Shown in pieces: positions 10,786-21,492 of a DNA stretch of 64,000 nt; the stretch's first letter is position 1, and every line of letters starts with the position of its first letter. The notes below the pieces were generated by a model. The model did no database searches and was not told the origin of the DNA. It saw only the letters and a program-made list of their open reading frames with translations. A program made the position numbers and the translations under genes. This stretch comes from Sorghum bicolor (taxonomy: Eukaryota; Streptophyta; Magnoliopsida; Poales; Poaceae). The stretch lies in assembly GCF_000003195.3 (NCBI RefSeq), contig NC_012871.2:10465997-10529996 (forward strand), given 5' to 3'.

Positions 10786-11130
10786 TTAACTTGTGGGTCT
10801 CATACTCATCTCTCTTGATGCACTTTCTATCACATTGCGTGATAGACCCTTGGTGAATTGATCTGCCAGATTATTCGACGTATGGACATAGTCCACCGTT
10901 ATAACTCTAGAGGTTTTCAACTTTCTAACAGATTTTAATCGTCTCTTAACAAGCTTTGTAGACTTCATGTTATTCCTAGAACTGTTGACTTTAGTAATCA
11001 CTGTTTGGTTGTCACAGTTCATGGATATAGCCGGTATCGATTTTTCAACTACCGATAAATCCATCAGGAGTTCACGAAGCCACTCGGCCTCAGCCCCAGC
11101 AGTGTCTAACGCTGTGAGTTCTGCTTCCAT
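10786..11130 (-). pseudogene. Copia RNase H fragment (outer element)
   Basis: The 114-codon frame contains typical Copia RNase H sequence: the MEAELTALDTAGAEAEWL segment, then SMNCDNQTVI with a catalytic-type Asp, and the terminal VHTSNNLADQFTKGL. It is separated from the RT frame by about 110 bp holding a stop and frame changes, so the RT-RNase H polyprotein is broken. The domain is otherwise nearly complete. Confidence 0.88.
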
Positions 11131-11238
11131 TGTAGACTTCGTTAAGATAGTCTGCTTGCAAGACTTCTAGGAAACAACACCACCTCAAAGCAGGAACACA
11201 TATCTGCTCGTGGAATAAAGCTCATCAGCATCAGAGAT

Positions 11239-12603
11239 CTAGTTGGCATCACAATAGCCTTCCAACACTCCAGGGTTTTCGGTATAGTGAATACCGTAGG
11301 GCATAGTCCCTTTCAGGTAGCGCAACACTCTCTCAAGAGCACGCCAGTGATCATCTCCCGGTTTTGACACAAACCGACTCAGCTTGCTCACAGCATATGA
11401 AATATCAGGTCTCGTTGCACTCGCAAGATACATAAGCGAGCCAATGATCTGGGAGTATGTTAATTGATCCCTTGCTATTCTTCGATTTTTCCTCAATAGC
11501 ACACTAGGGTCATAGGGCGTGGGAGCAGGATCATAGTCACTAAACCCAAAGCGACTTAATACCTTTTTCAGATAATGGGATTGTAACAAAGTTACCCCAC
11601 CATCACCTTCTCTGATAAGCTTGATGTTAAGAATGACATCAGCTTCTCCCAAATCTTTCATATCAAAATTACTTGATAGAAGTTTCTTTACTTCCTCAAT
11701 CACATTGAGATTAGATCCGAATATCAAAATGTCATCAACATAAAGGCATAGCATAACAACCTCACCCCCACCATATCGATAATACACACAAGTGTCAACT
11801 TCATTCACAACAAAGCCAGTAGCTATAAGTGTACTATCAAACTTTTCATGCCATTGCTTAGGTGCTTGCTTTAGGCCATATAATGATTTTAACAGCCTAC
11901 ACACCTTGCTTTCTTGACCATCCGCAATGAACCCTTCTGGCTGATCCATATAGATCTCCTCATCTAACTCTCCATTAAGGAAAGCCGTCTTAACATCCAT
12001 CTGATGAATGATAAGACCGTATGAAGCTGCCACAGCAATCAAAGTGCGAATTGTAGTCAATCGAGCGACCGGTGAATAGGTGTCAAAGAAATCTTCCCCC
12101 TCTTTCTGGGTATATCCTTTGGCCACCAGCCTTGCCTTGTACCTCTCAATTGTACCATCAGGCCTAAGCTTTTTCTTGAAGATCCATTTGCAGCCTATAG
12201 GTTGACAGCCATAGGGATGGTCAACAACCTCCCGTGTTCCATTGGACATAATAGATTCCATCTCACTCCTTACTGCCTCCTTCCATAAGTCGGCATCAGG
12301 AGAGGAATATGCCTCAACAATAGTAGTTGGCGTGTCTTCCACAAGGTACACTATAAAGTCATCACCAAAGGATTTTACAATCCTCTGTCTCTTGCTTTTT
12401 TGAGTGACTATAGTGTCATCCTCCTCAGGGATGTGCATGTGAGTCTCCTCAGCATGATCTATAGGAATAGACAATTCTTGCTCATGGAGTATTATAGTCT
12501 CATGACTTATTTTACTAGGTGTATTTTTCATGGGAAACTCATTCTCAAAAAAATGTAGCGTCTCTCGATTCCATGATAGTATCAACATACATATCAGGCA
12601 CAT
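11239..12603 (-). pseudogene. Copia reverse transcriptase (outer element)
   Basis: The frame covers the linker and the complete RT core. The first catalytic Asp lies in HQMDVKTAFLNG (about residue 200), followed by LYGLKQAP and the YVDD active-site box (about 290). The conserved LTYSQIIGSLMYLA and TRPDISYAV segments lead toward RNase H. The catalytic motifs look intact. The frame ends at GYCDAN, where a stop interrupts the run into RNase H. Upstream, a 1-base shift in an A-run near 12550 separates it from the integrase remnant. The first 20 or so codons of this frame are out-of-frame sequence, so no real start lies here. Confidence 0.9.
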
Positions 12604-12838
12604 CAGATTTTATAATTAAGAACCTATATCCAACGCTGTGGAAAGCATAACCAAGGAAAATACAATCAACAGTTTTAGGTCCTAATTTACGCTTCTTGTT
12701 GAATGGCACATTCACCTTTGCCAAACAACCCCAAGTGCGTAAATATGAAAGATTTATTCTCTTCTTTTCCCATTCCTCGAATGGAGTGATCTCTTTGTTT
12801 TTAGTAGGAACTCTATTTAGGACATGACACGCGGTCAA
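12545..12838 (-). pseudogene. Copia integrase C-terminal fragment (outer element)
   Basis: Sequence such as ACHVLNRVPTK, TPFEEWEKK and LRTWGCLAKV is the end of the Copia integrase core and the GKGYFLG-type region (here DCIFLGYAFHSVGYRF). Everything N-terminal to this is lost at the junction with the LTR. The frame runs into the RT frame after a slip in a homopolymer. Confidence 0.85.
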
Positions 12839-12847
12839 AATTGCCTC

Positions 12848-13943
12848 GAATATTAGGCAATTTCCATGTCATTTTAATTCCATAAATTAACAGTATGATG
12901 ATGACATATATGATATTATTGATAAATATAAACATGGAATGAATCATAATTACGACATGTAAATATGATCCATAAAGCATATCAAACATCAAAACATGAC
13001 ATGGTATATAATTTTCTGACAGTACCAAACATAATATAGCTATCGAAACAGATAAACAGATGTACTGAAACAGACAAGCAGATACTGGCGAAACAATAGA
13101 ACTGTAGAACAGAGGCATACACGCAGAACTTAAACATAGCAGGAACAGACAACAGATATTTTGCGAAACGATGAAACAAACCTACTGAAACAGATATGAC
13201 ACAACTACTGAAACTGCACGACAGAGCTACTGAAACAAACAGAGACAGAGCGACGTAAAACTGAGGGAAAACGAACAAATCATACCCTGAGACTCGTGGA
13301 TTCAGATTTCCAGAACTTTGTCCTTCCTCGATCGCCATGGAGTAGGGACGAAGGTGAAGACGACGAACCAATCACCGGGAAGGAGAAGATGGCGACCGGC
13401 AACACCAAGAGACCTCCGGAAAGAAGATGAACAGCAGCAATAGAGTTGGGCAGTCGCGTAGACGCTCCCAAAAAACCTAATTGTCGATCCCCCGTGCAAG
13501 GTCTCGAACGGCAAGGGCTCCGAAGGCACCTGCCCTCTCGCTCCTCCGTGCGCGCGAAGTTACGAGATGGGGATTCCTACTTTGCAACGGAACTGTGATC
13601 TGTATGTTCTCTCTTGTTGTACGAAGGAGATGAGTCTGTTATTTATCCTTGTGGCTGGAGAGGAGAGGAAGGGAAGGGACTCCCCTGCTGGCGGCTGAGG
13701 AGACGGGCATCTGAAGGGTTTTCACACGGAGTTGAAACTCCCTCAATTAATTATCGAAACACCCGCAGATAATGAGTTGAAACTCCCACATAATTGAGTT
13801 GAAACTCCCGTACCATCAGCCAGCCACTCCAACCCTTGGACTTGCTTCTATTTGGTACAATATATATATTGTCCATAATTACACACCATAGAGTTTATTG
13901 ATTTATTAAATCTAAATGGGTCTAACCCATAATAAATCCAACA
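12848..13943 (-). repeat. 5' LTR of outer Copia element, terminus trimmed
   Basis: It matches 110-1212 from the TG end at 13943 to about 12848, where identity stops a few bases short of the expected CA end. A deletion removed the LTR tip, primer-binding site, gag, protease and most of integrase in one step. Confidence 0.9.
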
Positions 13944-13948
13944 AGAAT

Positions 13949-14642
13949 GTCACAAAAGAAAGAATGGCAAGACCTAACACTCCACAGAGGCCAACCAGGG
14001 AGGAAATCCTACGTGATAGTTCAGGAAGAGTCACTAGAAGGCAAGGAATATTAACACATTGACTGTATATAATAATTGTTTTATATACACATCGCTTATA
14101 ATTTGTGCAAAAATTTATGATCACGGTCAGCCATTGCCAGGTGGCGGCCACCTGCCCAGCCACATACGTACAGCAAGACAGGCAGCCGCGGCCACCAGCG
14201 CAGCCTAGACAGGCAGCCACCACGTTAGGACTTTAAACGGGTAGCCATGGGCAAAAGAGTCATTGTCATGGCCAAATATATGTATGTAGGACTTAAAACA
14301 TAGTTAATTATATTAAAATATCATTAGAGCTTACAAATAATGTTTGCAGTCCTATTTGCGAGAAACAAATATTTGCAGTCCTATTTAGGTGAAGCCACAA
14401 CGATTAGAGTCCTATAATAACTATTTTCTCGTCAGCGATACCTTAATTTTTATGATATAAAATAATAAATCTAACTGGGACATGCTTAAATTTGATGATA
14501 CAATATTAATAGAACCACCACGCTAGCTATAGCTTCATGAAGTGTATTGTACCACAAATAAACTGATCTATACATACAAATCAGAGATATGCAGTTATGA
14601 TTTCTATCAATATAAAACAGGGTACTCTGTTTTACATATACC
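13949..14642. other. Intergenic, no gene recognised
   Basis: Right flank of the outer Copia element. The first 100 bp is purine-rich and reads open on the plus strand, but nothing in it is recognisable. The rest is AT-rich with a short repeat of TTTGCAGTCCTATTT (near 14345 and 14371). Confidence 0.5.
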
Positions 14643-14810
14643 TTAAGAAGCTGCTGCTGGCAGTGGTCCTGCAGGTGGTGGCGGCAGTGGTGCTGCAGCC
14701 CTTGGATGGCCATCTGTAGCACCACCAAGGCCAACGCTTGCACAGGCCCTCATCTGGGTGATGCTGCTGCTACTGCTACCCGCCCCGCGCCGTAGAAGGC
14801 TACTCTCCAT
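14643..14810 (-). CDS. Small orphan ORF at the end of a TATA-driven transcription unit
   Basis: I do not recognise this product. A 55-codon frame starts MESSLLRRGAG, runs through a Ser run and a Pro/Ala-rich tail, and stops at 14643. Upstream on the minus strand there is a likely 3' splice site (TTGGCTGCAG before the exon), a long pyrimidine-rich leader, and a TATAAAA box at 15191-15197. The arrangement looks like the promoter, leader, intron and first coding exon of a gene, possibly a 3'-truncated or captured fragment. Codon composition is GC-rich, unlike the flanks. Confidence 0.3.
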   Translation of the reverse strand: MESSLLRRGAGSSSSSITQMRACASVGLGGATDGHPRAAAPLPPPPAGPLPAAAS

Positions 14811-15190
14811 GAGCACCACCTGCAGCCAAAATTGATGAGCTTCAAAAATACCAAATGGTTGAAGCAACGTACAATAGAAATTGAACAACATTCATCACGG
14901 ACGAATGAACATACTAGATCTCAGTGATTTGGTTTCGATGACACCACTGAATGAAGAACTACAGCAGCAATGGAGGATTGGGGATTTGGGATATGCCTGT
15001 AGGGGAGGAGAGGAATGGAAGGGGAGACGATGGGGGAGGAGTGGAGTGGAACGGGAGATCCGGAGCCGTCTTCACCTGCTGGTCGGCTAGGCATGCACGC
15101 CCGCGCTAGGCGAGCCGCCCTCGCTGCTGACCAGAGACGAAGAGGAGGAGGAAATATGAAACCCTAGGGTTTCCAGGGTTGTGTTCGTGC

Positions 15191-15197
15191 TTTTATA
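15191..15197 (-). promoter_or_regulatory. Candidate TATA box
   Basis: On the minus strand TATAAAAGC lies about 30-40 bp upstream of a CCCTAGGGTTTC/TCCTCCTCC leader typical of grass 5' UTRs. It would drive the small unit ending at 14643. Confidence 0.4.
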
Positions 15198-15565
15198 GTT
15201 ACAGGGGATATCAGCAGGCTAGTATGGACCTTGGGCTGAGCTGAAAATTCAAATTGGGCCAAAATAATTTGGCCAGTTCAATTCTTTCTCGGGCTTGTCC
15301 GAATTGGACGAAAACCACTGAATTTTGGGCCTTTCGGGCCGAATCCCAAATCCTTGGCCCTGCTCCTCGAAGACCCCGCCTCGGCCCATGCGTATGTTTC
15401 TGTATTGAGGAGACATGCTAGAGGTCAAGGAAGAGGAGGCTAGCAAGTAGATAAAGGAACTCCAAGCCTCCCTTGCATCCATGCAAGTTTGACCAGAGCC
15501 CATGGCGACAAGGAGAAGCTACAGTCGTGTGTGTCACAGCTAGAGTCTAAGAAATTGGCACTGAC

Positions 15566-15718
15566 TAAGGATGGGGACGTTACTCCAAACGGATACCCAC
15601 GGTTCTTCTCTAGTGTAACTAAATGATAAAAATGAGGAAAAAATTGTCTATTTAGTTTATTAAATTACACTAGAAGAAGAACCGTGGGTATCCATTTGGA
15701 GAGTCATTCTCATCCTTA
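15566..15718. mobile_element. hAT-type MITE with perfect 8-bp duplication
   Basis: A 153-bp hairpin with long terminal inverted repeats runs from TAAGGATG to CATCCTTA, with inner arms around GGATACCCACGGTTCTTC. It is flanked by GCACTGAC at 15558-15565 and 15719-15726. The 8-bp duplication indicates the hAT superfamily. It interrupts the coiled-coil coding fragment. Confidence 0.88.
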
Positions 15719-15988
15719 GCACTGACCGACCAACTGAGCACGGCCGAGGCCAACCTTGGTAGTACTATCAATCAGAATCAGAAGAAAACAGATACCACGG
15801 TTCTTCTCTATTGTAACTAAATAAACTAAATGATATAAATGAGGGAAAAATTGTCAATTTCGTTTATTAAATTACACTAGGAGAAGAACCATAGGTATCT
15901 ATTTGGAGGATCATTCTCATCCTTAGCAACCGACCAACTGAGCACGGCCGAGGCCAACCTTGTCAGTACTATCAATCAGAATCAGAAG
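15719..15988 (+). repeat. Local tandem duplication of MITE plus flank
   Basis: The flank ACCGACCAACTGAGCACGG... (15725-15783) recurs at 15930-15988, preceded by a second MITE copy (about 15789-15924) that lacks its outer left end. The duplicated unit is about 206 bp and starts inside the MITE. It arose after the MITE inserted. Confidence 0.8.
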
Positions 15989-16245
15989 AATGGTAAGACC
16001 TTGGGCCTTATTTAGCATGATGCTTTGTATTGATCCTATGTCTTGTTGTATTTATTTAGCATGATCATTGTCACATGTTAATGCAAAGCTGGAGACCGAG
16101 CTATTCCTGGCGCGTGAAGCGACAGCGCAGCTGGAGGAGAGGGATGTGAGGCGTGTGTGGTAGAACAAAGAATTACCGAGCATGAATGTGACGGCGTAAT
16201 GATAATGCATCTTCCGTAATGGTGAGCATGCTGTATTGCTGTTAA

Positions 16246-16451
16246 GGGCACTCACAATGCAAGAATCTATCACAGAGTCGAAGACAATTAATTACATATT
16301 ATTTATGGCATTTTGCTGATGTTGTAGCATATTTATTGAAGAAAGAGGTAGAAAAAATAAGACTCCAGGTTTTATTTAGACTCTAAGTCTATATTGTTCG
16401 AGGTAATAAATAACTTTAGATTCTATGATAGAGTCTGCATTGTGAGTGCCC
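16246..16451. mobile_element. Tourist-like MITE
   Basis: A 206-bp element with terminal inverted repeats GGGCACTCACAATGCA and the 3-bp duplication TAA (16243-16245 and 16452-16454). The TAA/TTA target and this end type fit the PIF/Harbinger (Tourist) group. It lies in an intron-like gap of the coiled-coil relic. Confidence 0.85.
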
Positions 16452-16570
16452 TAAACATGCCACTTTGATATGTTTGCAGTTATCCACACCAACTCCAAGG
16501 CACAGTACCGTGACTTCGAGGCGCGGCTGAGTGCCAAGCAGGACAGTATTGATGCCATAGTCACAGGGTA

Positions 16571-17100
16571 TAACACCTGTGCTAGACTAAATTGATCCCG
16601 AGCAGGTGGCAGTTTTTTTTTTTTTTTGCAAAATTTCACATTTTCCGGTGAGATCTGAAAAAATATTTATATCGGTCAAATTTTTGAGTTAAATTCGTGT
16701 TTAGATTCAAAATTACTCCAAACTACAATGAAATGACCCACCATATCTCCTAGTATTATGAAAGCCCTAAATTTCTTCAAAATTATTTAACTTTGTCACT
16801 CACATATTCCGTGGCACTAGCATATGCAGCTCACCCACCGTCAGCCCACAATACTACCGCGATAATATATTTTGTTATTTTGTTGATATTATATAAATTT
16901 GTGATGAGTGATAGATTAGAAAGTTTTTCTAGTAAAATGACGCCAAATTTTTCTAAAAATCAATTTGAATTTATTTAAATTTAATCCAAAATTTCTTATT
17001 TTTATTGACAGGTGCCGAAAATTTTTTACTACCAAAAAGAAAACCTTCGCAGGTGGAGAAAATGAACAATATAAATACTAATATTACCATAAACATTGTA
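16571..17100. other. AT-rich intergenic, no gene recognised
   Basis: It holds a T-run (16613-16627) and an AT-rich stretch resembling degenerate transposon interior. Nothing codes convincingly. Confidence 0.5.
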
Positions 17101-18560
17101 GCAAGCACGCAAAGGCGGTTGAGAGTACGAAGGGAGATGGGTACAGTGAATTATACCTAAAATCCGCACTTTTGGCAACTTTCAGAATCCACGCTTATAA
17201 TCTACTTGCCTCCTTCTAGACCTAATCTAACTAGCTAAGCCCTAAAACTAGAGAAACTCTGAGAAATTAGGGTTTCCAGCCATGGATGACTTGATCTTTA
17301 GATGACTTATGTCTCAGGGGGGCTGGGGTCTCATTATATAGCCTAGGAGAATCACCATGAGCCTTTCGATCAAACCGACCTTAACGTACGGTGGAGATGC
17401 ATCCTAGAAGGCGGTGGAGGAGTCTTGAAGAAGCTGGAGGCGAGGCGGCTCGGGGGCACGCCGGCCGACCCCTAGGGGGAGACCGGTCTGTCCTCCGTAG
17501 AATCCTTTGGGCCCGCTTTTATGTGATGTCTTCTTGATCCTTCTAGAGTTTTCTAATGTATATTTCGCAGAATAAGTCAGTTGTTTTATTTGACAAATAG
17601 ATCCTCCTTAATTGCTTTTCTAGAATAATCATGCAGAAAAAATAATAATTCACCAAAACTCATGGAACTTGTCAGTTTAAACCCTAGACTTACATAGATT
17701 CATTTATTTGTACTCTTTCTCATATTTATTTAATTATAACTTATTGACATTATCCACCGTCAACATGCACCCTCATCTATCATGGTCTGCTGTCTGTGGA
17801 CACTGCTCTGGGCATGATTCTACCGTGGGGTTTAGTCTTCTAGCGTGGAGGGCCTAGCAATGGGTGTTAACCTGTCGATGGAAACGAACTCATGGTTCCC
17901 TAAGAGGATGTGGCTCCCAACGGCCATTCCGTGGGCAAATTCACCATGAGCCATGGCCCTTGGGTTTCCCGAGCAGGAGACCTAGCCCTATGTAGACGAG
18001 CTCTAGGACGTGGCCGTCGGGGGCCATTCTGAGGGCGTGTCCGCCGTAGGCCACAGAGCCTAGGACTCCAGAGTGGAGGACATGACTGGGATCGAACGCG
18101 AACATGGGAATTAGCCCGTCGATGTTGGCGGACACAGGATTCCAATGGCGGATGTAGCCACTAGGGGCCGTTCCGCGGACAAGTCTGTCAATGGTGTGAG
18201 GAGCCATCGTCCTTCACAACAAAGAGAGTGTGCGACTGTCGTGCTGCTCTAAGAAGACAATGGTAGCATCCAAAAGACACAATGGATTATACTAGTTTAG
18301 GATGGAGCCCCACGTCTAGTCTCAGAGAAGACTGAGTGTGTGTTCCTTGATTAAATACTCTGGAGTTCTTACAACTGGGTATGAAAGAAGAGTGATAGAG
18401 GTAGGAGAGTGGAGAGGGACTATCCGAATGAAATCTCGAGAATCTGTCTTCTTGGACGAAGGGTGCTCTGGCTGCCCTTATATAGAGTACGGGCTAGGCC
18501 ACGTACAAAGAAGTAAGTTCTCCTGACCATGCAGTCATGAGCCTAAGGGAGAGAGAAAAC
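17101..18560. repeat. Degenerate LTR-retrotransposon sequence
   Basis: Features typical of grass Gypsy LTRs and internal regions are scattered here: a TATATAGCC promoter-like site (17336-17342), an AGGGTTTCC leader, and a segment near 18277-18330 resembling the 'GGATTATACTAGTTTAGG ... CCCCACGTCTAGTC' blocks common in such elements (from memory). A GC-rich minus-strand open stretch (17941-18207) has no recognisable domain. I could not find paired LTRs or a target duplication. Confidence 0.35.
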
Positions 18561-18673
18561 TAGTAAACTTCGCTTGCGAGGAAGGCTGTCTTGTCGTGGA
18601 GCTGGAGCACTTTCTAGAGGGCTGAGACTATTGGCATGGCCTTGTGCCCATGTTGAGGTATGGGGTGACGTGA

Positions 18674-18914
18674 GAGCAAGTATTATAGTGGGCTGTAAGC
18701 TGGCTAAATGCTGAGGTGGAGGAGAGAAGGGAGGAGAGAGAGGAGAAGCGGGCTGTAGCGTTACAGCCAGCATAGGCACAAGAACCAAGAAATTTTGTGA
18801 GAGAGACAAGTGGGCCATATATTAATAGTGAATAGCTCATATTGTATGAGTGGGCTGTAAGAAGGCTAAAAAAACTTTACAGCCAGCAAGTAGGCTGTAT
18901 TATTAAACTTGCTC
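18674..18914. mobile_element. MITE with GAGCAAGT ends
   Basis: The left end GAGCAAGTATTATAGTGGGC and the reverse complement of the right end, GAGCAAGTTTAATAATACAG, form imperfect terminal inverted repeats of about 40 bp. The 3-bp duplication TGA flanks it (18671-18673, 18915-18917). Such elements are common in grasses. A PIF/Harbinger-like origin is possible from the 3-bp duplication. Confidence 0.75.
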
Positions 18915-18917
18915 TGA

Positions 18918-19696
18918 TGCTATAGTGCCATTCGTGACAGCACTATTGACACGGTGTTGGTTCTCCAGCTGTCCTGTGCACATGGGCTGGCCGTGGCCTT
19001 CGTCATTGTCTTTATCGATGTCAGTCAAGGAGCAGGTGGTCGCGTCCTCATCCACATTGCCCGTTGCAACCACCTCGCGCCATCAGCAGGAAGGGGAGGC
19101 CTACGCCACTACACCAGGTAGGCCGTAGCTGCTGGCGACGCTATGCTTCAAGTGTTTGAGGCGTTTTGTTGCAAAAGTAGATCAGAATGCTACATATGTT
19201 GCAATGGTTGTACACGTATATTGCAAGCGTCTACCTGTTTCCAATGTTTCATCTATTTTTCAGCGCAGTTGCATCTATCATTTGTTTGTAAGATGCAATT
19301 AGATGGATAGTAATATAAGCATGGAACGTCCACTATAAGATCCAAATGGTGATTAATGAACACTACGACACAGAATGCTCACTAGCATTCCTAATGCAGA
19401 ACACAGTTCTAAACTAAGACCAACATTATATTAATATTACACACAAGTCAATAGTGTGGTGAGTAACACAAAAATTCCTCCGTGCTGTAGCTCTGCTTCT
19501 GTGTTGAGTCCTCGACACTGTAGTCGGAGCATCTGTCCCAAATTCGAGATCTGAAAATATGTGTACTCTGTTCTTTTGACATATCTGTTCTTGACTTTTT
19601 GGTCATGAACAGTAAATCCACACTTTGTTCTTCAGCCATTCTTTTATTTCTCCATCGTTTGCTGATCAATCTATGGTAGATATCTGATCAAGAATT
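18918..19696. other. 3' flank of the CC-protein gene, no second gene
   Basis: 19140-19320 holds GTTGCAA/GTTTCATCT-rich repetitive sequence. 19448-19669 has a short minus-strand open frame without recognisable features, probably part of the 3' untranslated region of the gene ending at 19697. Confidence 0.45.
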
Positions 19697-21244
19697 TCAG
19701 GACGCAGTGATGTGCTGCTTCTGTTTTTCCTTTACTTCCTGATACCAGTCCATGATCGAGGCTTGCAGTTGGATGGGTGCATGTGCCACCCATAAGTTAA
19801 GGAAGTGAGAGATCCGATATGTCAGACACTCCAACTCATCTTGCTGTTCTTGCAAGAGCTTTCTTCTCTTAGCTGCATGAAATGTTCGCTGTGTGCTTGG
19901 CCTGAAGATGCTTTCTCTTTCAACCTGAATGTATGCAGTACCATGCTTAGACCTCCAAAGCATTTGGTAGATTGTTGCTTCCTCATTCTGGCTGAAGAAA
20001 TCTATTGCTTTTGGCAGCATGATCTCCTCAAGTTGTCCCAAGGTAAAGACAGTATGCAAAAAATGATGCTCCTCACTGTAGATTGCCTTTATTGCAGGAA
20101 ACTTATCAGCAAGCATCATGTCTTCTGAAAAGCAATGTGGTGCAAAGAGGACTCCAGCTTTTAGACATGGATAATCGCGTACGGAAGTTTTATATTCGGA
20201 CAGTGAGGCCCTCTTTTTGTTGCACTCTGAGAGCGACACTTGGCCCCGCAGACCTACTTGAATAACTGGTTCTAGAGAAACAAATGGTAATCCAAATGAC
20301 TTGTCTTGCTTGCTACCATTACAGAGCGTGTGCTTATCATGCTCCTTGCAACATAATGGGTTTGGGCGAAACCATTGAGTGTCAAATCTTTGAGCACTGT
20401 CCCAGATTTTTTGCTGGTGTGAATCAAAATAATTTGGTACCCACGAGAAGTCTTGAGTAGGTAGTTGCATAAGTTCTTTCCTAATATTTTCAACTGTAGA
20501 CTTGAAAAGATGGTCAAACAGCTGTAAGCACTGAATTGCAACCCCAACTATGTCTGTACTCTCTGAAAGCTGTAGCGCTATCATAAGACAGAAATCATCA
20601 TCCGGCACATTAGAATCTTTCTGCATGAAGCAAAGCCTGCCTTCTATTCCATGATCTGCAGTAGTAAATGGCGCAAACAGTAGAAACAAAGGGCTGTTGT
20701 TTGCTCTAATGATTCTATGTTGTAGTATCTTGCCAGTAAGAAGGTGCCTGGTAAGAGGGTCAAAGGGCATGTGACACCGTGGTGTCCCACCAAGCTCTAG
20801 TAACCTCACAAACTCGCTAGCACCATCAGCAAACCACTCAAATCTTTGAACAATGGATATATTCAATTCATCGTTGTCATGGTTAAAGATAGAAGAAACG
20901 AATGACCTGGTAGCATGCACAACCCTCTTAGCAAGGGAGAAATTACTTACTTCCTTCTCCACCTGTTCGTCTTCTAGGATTCTTTGCTTGCATTTATGTA
21001 GCGTGTCATCGCATTCTTGAGCAACAGACTTAAGCTTCCTACGCCAACGCAACAAGGATTTACCAGTGATATCCCACTTGTCAGATGTCTGAAGAACAGC
21101 CTCCAGCCTGATGTGTGCCATCTCTAGCCTCTCAAGGTTTTGGAACCCATTTGAGTTGTGTTTCTCTTCATATTTTTGAAGCAGACCAGATACGATTTGG
21201 TTAACTGACTCTTGAACAACCGCAGAACTGACAATTTCAGCCAT
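19697..21244 (-). CDS. Coiled-coil, NLR-N-terminus-like protein without NB-ARC (intact paralogue)
   Basis: One uninterrupted exon of 515 codons. It starts MAEIVSSAVVQESVNQIV, the form shared with the paralogues at 40233 and 51.4 kb. Residues 1-115 resemble the Rx-type N-terminal coiled coil of grass NLR proteins: LERLEMAHIRLEAVLQTSDKW (37-57), LLRWRRKLKSVAQECDD (64-80). The rest is family-specific, with RFEWFADGASEFVRLLELGGTPR, LQLSESTDI, and a C-terminal HGTAYIQVE segment ahead of a Gln/Lys-rich helix. No P-loop, NB-ARC or LRR is present, so it cannot be a nucleotide-switch NLR. Such proteins may act as helpers, decoys or unrelated scaffolds (inference). No signal peptide or membrane span is visible, which suggests a cytosolic protein. 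The 5' side to about 21480 carries intron-like and promoter-like sequence. It is the only copy here without lesions. Confidence 0.85.
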   Translation of the reverse strand: MAEIVSSAVVQESVNQIVSGLLQKYEEKHNSNGFQNLERLEMAHIRLEAVLQTSDKWDITGKSLLRWRRKLKSVAQECDDTLHKCKQRILEDEQVEKEVSNFSLAKRVVHATRSFVSSIFNHDNDELNISIVQRFEWFADGASEFVRLLELGGTPRCHMPFDPLTRHLLTGKILQHRIIRANNSPLFLLFAPFTTADHGIEGRLCFMQKDSNVPDDDFCLMIALQLSESTDIVGVAIQCLQLFDHLFKSTVENIRKELMQLPTQDFSWVPNYFDSHQQKIWDSAQRFDTQWFRPNPLCCKEHDKHTLCNGSKQDKSFGLPFVSLEPVIQVGLRGQVSLSECNKKRASLSEYKTSVRDYPCLKAGVLFAPHCFSEDMMLADKFPAIKAIYSEEHHFLHTVFTLGQLEEIMLPKAIDFFSQNEEATIYQMLWRSKHGTAYIQVERESIFRPSTQRTFHAAKRRKLLQEQQDELECLTYRISHFLNLWVAHAPIQLQASIMDWYQEVKEKQKQHITAS

Positions 21245-21492
21245 TAGGGAATAGCCCTTCCCTGTTCTGGATATTCAACATATATATAACAGTAGTGATG
21301 AGATATTAGATACACGAACCTTAGATCAAAGGGAATATAATGATTTAGCTTAATGGGAGGAAGAACCTACCTTTGGTTGAATTGTATGGACGTGAATGGT
21401 GGACAGCTATCACACCGCGTGGTAAGATGAGAATTTGAAGAGAAGACAGTGCCGTCCAAGGCTTCGAGAGGGGGGGCAGTGACATATATATA

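Larger units (their letters stand above)
110..13943 (-). mobile_element. Outer Ty1-Copia LTR retrotransposon, truncated and nested
   Basis: Both ends carry about 1.1-kb direct repeats that read TG...CA on the minus strand, bounded by a perfect 5-bp duplication AGAAT (105-109 and 13944-13948). Domain order on the minus strand is integrase C-terminus, RT, RNase H, which is the Copia order. Gag, protease, the integrase catalytic core and the primer-binding site are absent: the upstream LTR runs straight into integrase sequence near 12848. A second retrotransposon (1241-10283) sits between the RNase H region and the polypurine tract. The element cannot be autonomous. It is older than the element nested in it. 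Confidence 0.93.
15421..16570 (+). pseudogene. Broken coiled-coil coding fragment (gypsy-associated type)
   Basis: Plus-strand segments read as heptad coiled coil: KEEEASK, stop, IKELQASLASMQV, then DKEKLQSCVSQLESKKLAL (15513-15560), DQLSTAEANLGSTINQNQ (about 15727-15780), LETELFLAREATAQLEERD (about 16087-16145) and, after an acceptor-like TTTGCAG, YRDFEARLSAKQDSIDAIV (about 16505-16560). In-frame stops, a frameshift, a MITE and a tandem duplication break it. Such coiled coils occur in 'putative gypsy-type transposon' proteins of grasses (from memory). It is a relic and encodes no working product. Confidence 0.55.
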
